A DNA stretch of 64,000 nt from Archilochus colubris (taxonomy: Eukaryota; Chordata; Aves; Apodiformes; Trochilidae). The translations under genes and the position numbers were made by a program. Within the stretch, counting starts at the first letter, position 1. Every line of letters begins with the position of its first letter. Positions 12,701-64,000 of this stretch are shown here, in pieces. The DNA lies in assembly GCA_023079485.1 (NCBI GenBank), contig CM041115.1:45874305-45938304 (forward strand). Reading direction: 5' to 3'. The notes under the pieces are model-generated. The model was not told where the DNA came from. It was given only the letters and a program-made list of their open reading frames with translations, and made no database searches.

Positions 12701-15700
12701 ATCAGACTGAACTACTTCAAGTCATGGAAGTCTCAGCCCCCCCCCCATTTCTCCACAAGAAAGATGTAGATAGCCCAGTTGCATCCTTCGCGCTCCTTGT
12801 CACAGCAAGCATTACAACCCATGGCCTGAATTAATGTACTTTCACGTGAGTCACTGTTCACTGGCATAAACCAAAGGGAGTGTCTTCTACATCACCCATT
12901 AGGAATTCCAGGTATAAAACAAAGTTGGCTTTTTTTCTGCCCTGGATTCTGGTGTGGTTTTTTTCCTAATTTTTTTTCTCTCTAATATAAACAGAAATTT
13001 ATTTCTAACTTATGACACAATGCAGCATTCTGAAGGTGGGGGGCGTTATTGGGTTTTTTGTTTTTTGTTGTTGTTGGTTGGTTTTGCTTCTTTAATGTAA
13101 GGTGATGACAGTTATGTTGTCAGGAACAATTTCCAAAAGAGATGGGTGGTCTGAGAATGTTAGCAGCATGCAGGAAGCCTAGCAATACTGTATGATGGAT
13201 GTCACCTAAACATACCTGCACAGGTGTTGCAGTTGCAGCATGTGAGCAGAGATCATGTTCTTGGACATTAGACATGGGCCACAACCTCATCAGCCTGGAC
13301 AAAGAAAGAAGATTTTAGCCCAGTTCTTTTGTCACAGGAGTGATGCTGGAGAAAAGTCCATTAGGATGACCTGGTGTTCATTTGGATAGTTGGAAGGGGT
13401 TGGACCCCTATACTAGGAAATGCTGCTTGTGCTGCAGGTTAAGTTCTAGGGTTTTTAAACTCTTGCTTGAAAGAAATTACTAACCCAAGGTTTTCCTTCC
13501 CACATTAGATGGTTTTTGGAGATAAACACAGGTTAAAAAGAAATATTGAATGTATTTTACACTATTTTATAAGATAATTCTTGCACAGAAGTTTTTAGTA
13601 AAGTGCTGTTTGTGACAAGTGTCTTCTCCATGGTGAGTATACATGAAAGGGTACAAATAGGACAAGTAAAATGATCTGGGGATGGAGTTGTGAGGGAATA
13701 TTGAGGTTTAAAAAATTACAAAGGGTGTGGATAACCTGCACTGATAAGCCAAGCCCTGCAATGCAGGAATTTGCTAGCACTCAGTAAAATTGTAGGACCT
13801 CAGTTTGAAACAAGGAAACAGTATGCAGTGGGTTTTGACATCCTGAGGCAAGTAGCATCAGTAGAGTCAGAAAAGGGCTAGTAAAAATTCACAGGCAACT
13901 TATGTGGATAGTAAAATAACACATTAAGGAAAAACCTTTACATATTCAGTCATTGTTGGTGTTCAGAGACCACAGAAGCTCATCATCAGGCACGTCCACT
14001 CTCCTTGAACAGTTTCAGCTATTGAAAACAAGATAGTTTAGATGGATAGTTTAGCAGACACCTTTGTGTCTGCTGGGTAGTAGTTTGAAATCCTTCCCCT
14101 GTGGCTTGGTACTGGCAAGTCAATGAGTGGCTTGTGTAGAACACCTGATTCCTTTTCTGGCTCCTCCAGACCCTCTTGGGCTAATAACTCCCCATGAAGG
14201 GAAACTGAAATCCAACAACTGATGGTAAACCATTGCTGTCATGACTAAGAAATGTGACAAAGCAATACATGGGGAAAATCAGAAAATTGCTGGGTTATTT
14301 AGGGTACCTAGCAGGATCCAATGCCTTTAAAAGATTTTTTTCATATATATCCATTTTCTGATGCATTTTCTGTACTGAAAGCTGCACAGTAGAGATCAGC
14401 TCTTGTGCAGGTGGCTTAGGAAAGTGAAGTAGAAGCATGGCTCAGGAGCTGAGAAGGAAACCATTTTCAAGTATGCAGAAGAAAATCCCTCAGTAACCTC
14501 ATGTTACTGAAGGTTGTACAGTTGTTCTCTACTTGCAGGAATAACAAGGCAAGCAGACAGCTTAATGCAAATCTGCTTAGGGATAAGGCTGTTCAGGGCA
14601 TCCCCATGAAACTTGAGAACCAAACCTGGCATTGCAGTAGCTGTGAGTCTGTGATTCAGAAGATCAGAGCTGAAACTGATTTTTCTGGGGGGTTGTGGCA
14701 GAAGGGAAGCAAGTGCCCTGGTTGAGAGCTCTCAGCTTGCTGACTCAGGCCCTAAACTTTCTGAGCCATCACTCTCTTTTTAACAGAGCTTAGTTCAGCT
14801 TTTGCCTGGAGCTCTGCCGTAAAGAGATCTCTTACAGACCAAAGCCGTAAGTGGAGGGAGTGAGGAAGGTATGCATTCATGCTGACCATAGCCATACCTT
14901 GTTAATTAACTTGCCTGTTGAAAGGATTTGCAAGGATTCTTTTGCTCTCCTTGTACTGCAGATCCTGCAGAAAAAAAAACAAACCAAAAAAAAACCCAAC
15001 ACATATCAAAGTGAGAGTGGTTTCTTTGGTTGCCCACTTAGAAATAGTCCAAAATCAATTGCCTGTCATATTGCAAATGTGAGAGTTGTCTCTGTGTGAT
15101 TGCTATTGATGAAGGAGGCTGAATCGCAGCAGATTTCTTCCTGAGGGAGGCTCAAGGAAACACTGCTCCCAATGTATTTTTACTTTTGCATTTTAGGATG
15201 GCCTAGGCAAAACCACCCTGTGATAGTGATTTATTTTGTTCAGTTAGTGAGAAGTAGCAGCAATTGTACTTGCACAGTTCTGCTTGTGATTTGGATTCAA
15301 CATTAAAAAGACATTTGCTCATTTGCTCTACAAAGTGTGCGAATGGGTGATTTTTTAGATGATTATAAATAATTAGGTGAAATTTACAAATGGTCATAGT
15401 TTACCCTTCTCTCAGAGCTGACTGCTGTGTGTCTGACCTGAAAAAAATCCTCACATGCCTGCGTTCTTACTTGCTTTTTAATTTCGATTAGGAAAAATAG
15501 CAACCAAAATATTATGTCTCCCATACTAAATTTGCCTTTCAGTGGTTTAGCCGCCTGTTTTGATAAACACATGGATAAGACAGAACCACAGCAGGAGTAC
15601 AGTTGAAAATAAAGTGTTAGTGAGATACACAGTCATTCTCTCAGGGTAGATACCAACCATAGCACAACTCCCCACATACTTTCCCTGTTGCTGCTGCTGG

Positions 15701-16017
15701 CTTTGGCCCTTGCCTCATTTAAATTGCATCTGGCATATTTGGTTGAGGATAGAAATTAGGTTGCAGACTTTCCTGTTTCCTGTGGAGCCGCACAAGTTTG
15801 GGAAGTGCTGGCCCCTCTGGCTGAGGAGGAGGAGGAGGAGGGATTCCCAGTGCCAGTTTCTTCTCACAGCTAGAGAAATTACCATCCATGTGTTTAGATC
15901 AGTTTTGCATGTGTCTTGGCTCTTGTTTGCAGTAGTTATCAGCATCTTACAGAATTAAACCAGGCAAGTTCTACTGCCAGGGCAACCCACATGTGAGGAA
16001 AGTGTCAGGCAGAAGTC
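9793..16017. other. Non-coding sequence, no supported gene
   Basis: Apart from the 54-bp tandem repeat (10571-10696), a G/T tract (13049-13086) and an A/C tract (14971-15004), I see nothing distinctive. Open frames such as 11550-11951 (minus) and 12445-12834 (plus) lack protein-like composition or splice-site support. Confidence 0.55.
10571..10696 (+). repeat. 54-bp tandem repeat, two full copies and a partial third
   Basis: Copies start at 10571, 10625 and 10679, exactly 54 bases apart. The first two share ggttagaattc, gtgggag, cataactcac and ttaatg with about ten differences; the third keeps only its beginning (ggctcccttaggtgag). The period is a multiple of three, so one plus-strand frame (10460-10693) reads through it, but I see no sign that it codes for protein. 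Confidence 0.8.
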
Positions 16018-16437
16018 TTGTTGCACTGTTGTATTGCAGGAATGGAGCAGTACCTGTTCTTCCTCGAGCGCTGGATTTTGTGGGTCGACTTATTCAGTCA
16101 AACCCCTCTATCCCAGGCCTGCTTAATCACTGCTTTGCACTTGTTGGACAGGATTGAAGAGCTGGTTTCCCTCATGGAGCCATCCTTTGACTACATCCAT
16201 TTGAACAACCAGAAGCCAGTGCCTTTGAATCCTGCACAGTTCTACCCCACCGTGCTCTCGCTTTTAGTTCAGATCTTAAGCAACAGCATCTTAGCGTCTC
16301 AGCCACACTCACCCTGTGAGTGGTTGAAGACATCTGCAGATCTGGAGCTTCTGTTGAGTAGTTTATGTGACCATTTAGATTTAGCAGTCTGTGTGTGCCA
16401 TGAGAAAAAAAGTTATATCCATATCTATTTAGCCTAA
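16018..16437 (+). other. Unidentified protein-like ORF, possible exon or decayed retrocopy
   Basis: A 139-codon open frame with helix-like, leucine-rich composition that looks like globular protein: it includes EQYLFFLERWILWVDLFSQT, ACLITALHLLDRIEELVSLM and TVLSLLVQILSNSILASQ. I do not recognise the family; the pattern would suit an all-helical HEAT- or ARM-like protein, but that is a guess. A splice-acceptor-like ttgcag ends at 16039 and a strong donor-like GTGAGT starts at 16316, which would bound a 276-nt exon of symmetric phase 1. Alternatively the frame runs to its own stop TAA ending at 16437. It lies 4 kb before the KANK1 start-codon exon and has no known KANK1 counterpart. It could be a real exon, a retrocopy fragment or chance. 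Confidence 0.3.
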
Positions 16438-19400
16438 AGCCCCACTGCCTGGGAAGCCAAGGCCTGTCTTCTTGAATCCCACAGACAAGAGTGTGTGCAT
16501 CACCATTTCCCAGACATGACTGGCCACTTGACAGGACAGACTTTCATGATTGCTTTTCTGAGTTAAAAGCTGAATTACTATTCTCTACTAATTACCATGT
16601 TGCCAACATGCCATTCTACAACCACTTTTAGATCAAATTCTCCTGTGTGGATGCCTGTAGTGATGTATATGTACTGAGATTTTCTGCTGCAGAAATATAA
16701 GCATAGGTCTGGGTGACCTGACAAGATGCAGCACAAAGGAAGAGCAAGATTTTTGTCCCTCATGATTAGGACAGGATTAGGACATAGGCTTTATGTTCTG
16801 CCATTCTGGAAAAACCTGTAGAAGCTGGGTTGTCGTGATAGTTTGTAGAAACTGAGGATCATGTGTGTTTAAGGTTTCTGCTACTGAACCTCAGGGCAGA
16901 AGAGAACTTGAATATCTTAACACAAAACACTTTAAACAACTGCTTCATTGAGCAATAACACTTCATACAGCTAGTCTCTGCTTGTTTTGCATTTGCCCTA
17001 GGGTCTGTAAATCACAGTATTCACAGGCAGGCATGGGGTGAGCATGTAAAAACACATGGGCAGAAAGCTGAGGAGCTGGGAACGGAATATATATATATAT
17101 ATTAGCTGTTCTACTAATATTCTTTTGTAGGATGTCTGCACTGGAGAACATGCTTTGCTGTAGAACAGGCTGTGTTTTCCTCCTCTGTGCATTCTAGCTG
17201 TCCTCCAGTGTCACCCTGCACCTTGACCGCACCGGAGACTTCTATCAAAGTGCAGGTATAAAGGGGTGTGTGTTGCTGTGGAATCACATAAGTCCTTTCT
17301 AAAAATGGTCCCTGGTAGCAATTTCAGATATTCAGTTCCCAATGTATAGTTGTGCCTCAAAGCTGTATGAATGCCTTTCTCCATGACTCTGCTGAGCTAG
17401 ATCAGATTTTTGCATAGTTCAACAGCTTTTTAATAGGCAAGCTTTCAGATGCAGTTATCATTTAATCTAAAAAAAATTTTAAAATTAAAAATAATAGAGG
17501 AACCAATTCTTCCATTTATCTTGGGGATGCAAACCATTTGACCCTATGGTTTTCTATTTTTCCCCTTTTTTTCTATCCGTGGGACTGCATTTGCTACCTG
17601 ACATATTTTATTAATCTACATTTAAGCTCAGAGCCATTATTGTTTTAACTAGTACAGAGTTTATTTCCTAGTGGAGGTACTTAAGCCTGCACAACTTTGA
17701 AATTAATAGATGCATACCCAGAAGGGAGTTTGTACCTGGTCAATTACAGCTCTTTAAGCCACAAACAAATGTAGACCTGAGGCCCTGTTTTGGTTTTGGC
17801 AGTGTTTTTATTGATTTTATGTCTGCTCTTACCCCAACTGTATTTGCTTCTAGTTGTATTAGGAAACTCTCTTTATGCATGCCCATGACAGTGACAAGCA
17901 TTTTTGAAACAGATGGGATGAAGCTTAACAGATTTTACTTTTAAACTGTTTATGAGTTTCCAAGCACACCACAGCATAGTGTTTCCATAGCATGGGTTGT
18001 GTGTCGGGGCTCTCTTTTGTGGTTAAGCTACTGTCATCTGGGGCTGTGTTCTGCCCAAAAGAGGTGGCTCCCTCACAGGGCCCCCTCCTACCAGTTTGCC
18101 CATACCCATCCATGAGTGCATTTTCCCTTGTGGAAGTGCTAGTATGTGTAAGCCAAGCAAGCTCCAGCTGCTAGTTAACATCCAGCCCTGCAGAAGCATT
18201 GAGACAGGACACAGGATGACTTTGACCAGATGGATGCAAATCCGGTGTCATGTTTCCCAGGCATGCTTCCCTTGATCTTTCTTTTCTTCAAGTGGGATAG
18301 GAAGCTGAACATTAGCAGAAAATTATTAGGTTTACAGTGCTGCAAGCTTTCTGCTTCCAGCAGATGTGTGTAGTGAAAGCAGGGAAGGACACGTCCTACA
18401 GTGCTTTGTCAGAAGCACGGAGCTGTGCGGAACAAATGAGAAGTCTGTGAATTAATTTAGCCCTGTCTTCTCTTAGGTGTACTGCTGGTAGAGACTTACA
18501 TCCAGCTAATGACAGTAGCCCTGAGAAACTTAAGGTGGAGACAGAGATGATTTTTCCACAAAGATTCACTGTGACTCAGTAAAAGTTGCCTTTCTTGAAC
18601 ATAAAATGTAACTTTATATTCTGATGGAAATGGCAGGGATGAGTGATGCTTTAGAATCTCACCCTTTGGAAGGGAGTCGTTAATGTTTTCCTAAGAGCTC
18701 ACAGATTTCAAACCCTTTTCCTGGCTGCAAACCAGCCAGCAACATGCTTTTCTACTGTTGTTTTTTTCCACCATGCTTCATTGTTTCAGAAATCTGATAA
18801 TTATTGTTATGCCTGGAATCTTGTCATGGGCCTCTCTGCATCATGGTCTGTGCTGGATGCCTGCTTTTTTTTATTTTGTTGTTTGTAGCCTTTTGCATCT
18901 ACAGTCTTCATGACAGCCTCATGTCTGACATTGCCCTCCTTTCAACAAGATCAAAAATTTAAGAGTACACAGTAGAGCTTGGGGAGGAGGAGTTGCATTA
19001 GAGGTCTTTCTGTGTCTTTGGAAAACTGATGTCAGGATTGTACTTAAAAAAAAAAAAAAAAAAAAAAAGTCATGCTTTTGTTCCTTGAAGGGGACAGCTA
19101 AGCTGTATTAGCCTGTGTGAGTAGCATCCTGTCAGCTGTAGGAGACAGACATCTTCTTGACCATACCTTTTGACTCAGATCCACATTGCGCTCACAGTAA
19201 TTAATTTGTGGATTTTCTTTTCCCTTGCCAATCTGTGTAGCTTTTAAACAATTCCACACACACACTGTCAGGGGCAAATCAACTATAACAGCCATAACTA
19301 TAACTCGGCAAACAGATGGGTTTGCTGAGGAGTTGTCAGCCTAAGTCAAGATGGGGTCAGCAAAGCAGAGTGTTCTTGCTGCACCTAAGCTCCACCTGTC

Positions 19401-20425
19401 TGAGTCAACAAACTGAAATGCTGCTTGAATTGTAGAAAACATGAAACCGAGCCAAGCGGAGGCATTTCTGCAGCCTTGGATGAGTCAAGTTTGTTGCTCT
19501 GAGGGTGGTGATCAGGCTGCCCCTATGGTGGGCAGAGAAGGAGGATCAGGAGAGGTGCTGCAGAGAGCAAGGCTGGCTTTGCAGAGCCAGACAGCCATGA
19601 ACTGCTGCTGGTTTTGGTTCTGCCTCTCACTTTGCTTCTTCAGTCACCTGCCCAGGGTGACTGCACTGTTTTCCTGTACTCACAGTGGAGCTTCAGGCAG
19701 GTTTGAGATGCCACATGTGGGCTGAGGGAAAACCTCACATCCAGAAAACCTGTCCCCACTGGGACCTGGAAGGGACAGGTCTCACAGTCTGCCACGCACC
19801 ATCCTAGTGGGGGTCAGCACCAGCTCCGGTTCCCCCTCCCTGCTGGCTTCCATGTCAAAGCTTTTGGCCACTGGGGCTCATGTGCTTGGTAGGGGCTGCA
19901 TCTGCTGTGGGGTGGTTCTCCCCTCACCCCACAGGGGGGACAGCAGAGCTTGGAAATAGCAAAAATCCTCTCACTGGTACAGCTCCTCTGTAGGTGCTCT
20001 TCCCCTAAAAATCCCCTGACCCTGCCTACATGAACATTTGGGTAATCTAAAACTTGCATAGATGCCAGCAAATGTGAGTAAGCTGGCATGGTACAAGGGA
20101 GGCTAAGGACAAACTGCAAAAAACCTCAGGGAGACCAAAAAATCCAAGACCAATTACAAATTCAGCTCATTACATCCTCATTGAGAACAGATCCAAAGCA
20201 GTGGTCCTCCTTGGAAAGTTGTCAGAGAGCCACAATTCCACTTGACATAACAGGACAGCTGTTTTTTGTGGGAGCTACGACACTGATTAAGAGGAATCCA
20301 AGTTATTGCTATGGTGAAATTTAAGCTGAAGATGAGACTTTCAATATTCAGAAATGTCTATTGCTTCATCTACCTAACTTCTTAAAATGGTATGTTTTTA
20401 ACTGACTTTTTCTTGTCTGTTCCAG
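16438..20425. other. Non-coding sequence before the KANK1 start exon
   Basis: The stretch holds a short (AT)n run (17087-17102) and the poly(A) run at 19046-19068. It ends in the polypyrimidine tract and acceptor of the KANK1 start exon, so at least its right part is intron. No gene is supported. Confidence 0.6.
19046..19068 (+). repeat. Poly(A) run of 23
   Basis: An uninterrupted run of 23 A. No recognisable retrocopy or polyadenylation signal precedes it within about 30 bases, so I call it a simple repeat. Confidence 0.85.
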
Positions 20426-20449
20426 GTTGCGTGTCTGGTTGGACTTGAT

Positions 20450-20505
20450 ATGTGACATTTGCATGACAGCTAACAGCCTAAGTCTGGATGTGTCACTGAG
20501 CAAAC

Positions 20506-20528
<23 letters not shown>
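20450..20528 (+). promoter_or_regulatory. Upstream ORF cluster in the KANK1 leader
   Basis: Three AUGs precede the KANK1 start at 20506. At 20450-20455 an ATG is followed at once by TGA, a start-stop element. At 20463-20528 a 21-codon ORF (MTANSLSLDVSLSKHGLRSEY) overlaps the main start in another frame. At 20488-20499 a three-codon ORF (ATG TGT CAC TGA) lies in the main frame. Start-stop elements and overlapping uORFs are known to lower translation of the main ORF; that they act here is inference. Confidence 0.6.
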
Positions 20529-62349
<41,821 letters not shown>

Positions 62350-64000
62350 GTATGTTGATTTTTAAAAATATTATTATTGGTGGTGGTTGTTATTGTTGTT
62401 GCTGTTGTTGTTGTTATTATTACTATTATTATTATTACTATTGGGTTTTAGAGTCCTCTTGGATGAAATTCTTGATGAACAAAAGGTTTGAGCTTCCTCT
62501 AGCCGTCAATATAACTGTTAACAGTTACACATTGTTAACTCACTGGGGCTCACTTGGGTAGTCTAGAACTCTTGTTTCTAGCACTAGCTTTGGAAGTGAT
62601 GGAAGTTGTTCTGAAAGAAGTTACAGAAACATCCAACTAAATTATAAACAGAGTTGACCCATGTTTGGAACATGGAACATCATGATAGGTCGTTCCCTGA
62701 CTCTTGAACTGTTGTCCGAGTTCAGCAGCGTCAGCCACCAGTAATTTTCTCTGCAGGCAGTGCTGCTGCTGCATAGCCAAAGGTAGGATGCTGGTGGAGG
62801 AAAACGCATTCATGTAGACATCCATGTTAAACATTCAGACTAGTCTGGCTTTATCTTACTGGAGTGGTACAGAAGCTTCTGGCCACCACCTTTGCTGTCC
62901 TGAGAAACTGGAGCAATATGACATTACACCATATGGGAGCATTTTCCCAAGTCGTGATGAATGTGATAATGCTCCACTTAGTTGCTTTGGTTGTTGCTTC
63001 TTTCTCTTGATCCACTAACAACACACATAATACAGAGAGGATAGTGGCAGAGGGCAGAGACTCCAGAGCATCTGTTCCCCAAGTGTGCTAAGCCAGAAGG
63101 CATCCAGCAGAAGGTGTCAGACTCTGGAGCCTGATCCAGGCACCATGTGATCTGTTTAAGCCTCTCTCTGCTCCCTTACTGAAGTTTCTTTCTCTAAATT
63201 AGTTACAAAACCTGTCACAACCAGTTGTGAGGTTTAATTAGGCCAATGACACGGTTGGAGTATAAACCTAGCAATATTTATAAATCCAGAAGGGTAGTAT
63301 CAGATAAACAAGGATAGTAATGATACAGATCTCAGCTTTGGTAACCCACAAAACACATCTGTCACACACACAGAGACTTCCTCTGCAGGAAAGCTAGCAC
63401 TTTGAAATCTCTGGTCCTGTTTGAAGGCAGCCTGTTGGGAAGAGTGAGTCACAGCAGGGGAATGCAGGGAATGTCAGGAGCGCAGTGAAATGCAGCAGGC
63501 TGGCCCTACACCCAGCTCTGGGAGGAAACTGCCCCTCGGCTTCCCTGGGTATCTCAGGATAGTGTGGGCACACTCATTCCTTGCTGAAATTCAGGACTCT
63601 TGTAGTTTACAGCAGTTGGTGTATTCCTATAAACAGAGCAGATTTTGACTATAAAATCCAGCAACCACGACTTGTGCCAGGTGTGCAGGAATACACTGCA
63701 TTTGCCAGCACTTGGAAAATGGTTGTGAACAGGCAAATTCCTTCAGATTTCAATAGTCTTCCTCTAGACATTGTCTAAATGGTCACTACAGTAACCTTTA
63801 GAGTGTGGCAAACTCTTGGTGCAAAAACTACACGTCTGTGAGTTTGGTGGAAGAGCAGATGAGACAAGAGACTCCTCTGTGTCACCATGCAGTGTTAGTT
63901 ACCAAGGGGAGAAATAGAAAACAGCTCCACTTACGAGCTATATAGAAAAGAAACTGAAGTGTGAACTCAAACAGCATGCCTCTGCTGAAGTAGCCTAGTT
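62350..64000 (+). other. KANK1 intron, continues beyond the window
   Basis: It starts at the gtatgt donor and the trinucleotide tract (62370-62442). The next ankyrin exon (expected to read like a VCNVDHQNKAGYTP block) is not found before the window ends, so the intron is at least 1.65 kb. Confidence 0.75.
62370..62442 (+). repeat. (TTG)n/(TTA)n trinucleotide tract in intron
   Basis: A compound trinucleotide run (attattattggtggtggttg, then TTG and TTA units) starts about 20 bases after the KANK1 donor at 62350. It explains why the frame stays open past the donor with an artificial Cys/Tyr run. Confidence 0.85.

Noticed and set aside
12445..12834. 129-codon plus-strand frame
   Set aside because: No recognisable family, contains a C-homopolymer run, and no convincing splice sites or conservation cue.
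19046..19068. Poly(A) run as the tail of a processed retrocopy
   Set aside because: No polyadenylation signal nearby, no recognisable gene sequence upstream and no clear target-site duplication.

Overview
The window looks like avian nuclear DNA. Three CR1 (chicken repeat 1) retrotransposon fragments are present, two with octamer-type 3' tails (ATTCTATG-like). The one recognisable gene is KANK1 (KN motif and ankyrin repeat domains 1), split into vertebrate-sized introns. In birds KANK1 is known to lie near DMRT1 on the Z chromosome; DMRT1 itself is not in the window, so the Z assignment is inference.

Layout. 1-20425: non-coding as far as I can tell, with one CR1 (about 8915-9792), a 54-bp tandem repeat, several G/T-only tracts and one unexplained protein-like ORF (16018-16437). 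20426-20542: KANK1 exon with the start codon at 20506, three upstream ORFs and the first 12 residues. 20543-43622: a 23-kb intron with a second CR1 (about 29905-30660) and, near its end, a strong CpG island (about 42180-42660) that is the only promoter-like sequence in the window. 43623-46274: large KANK1 exon with the KN motif, two coiled coils and a central repeat region. 55146-62349: five smaller KANK1 exons, ending inside the first ankyrin repeat. 62350-64000: the next intron. The remaining ankyrin exons lie beyond the window.

The splice phases agree across all seven coding segments (37+2652+219+109+210+88+220 nt), giving 1178 complete codons plus one base. KANK1 protein is a cortical adaptor: in the known family the KN motif binds talin at the rim of focal adhesions, the coiled coil binds liprin-beta1, and the ankyrin repeats bind KIF21A.

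I do not see a novel multi-gene system. The most useful leads are: (1) the CpG island carries a predicted first exon (ATG at 42582, donor at 42652) that splices in frame to the KN exon and would give an alternative KANK1 N-terminus; (2) the 5' leader has a start-stop uORF and a uORF overlapping the main start; (3) the 139-codon ORF at 16018-16437 has splice-site-like borders and no assigned origin; (4) the middle of KANK1 contains seven copies of an R-S-V/I-A/G-V/C-G hexamer plus a VGTQT motif resembling dynein light chain LC8 sites.
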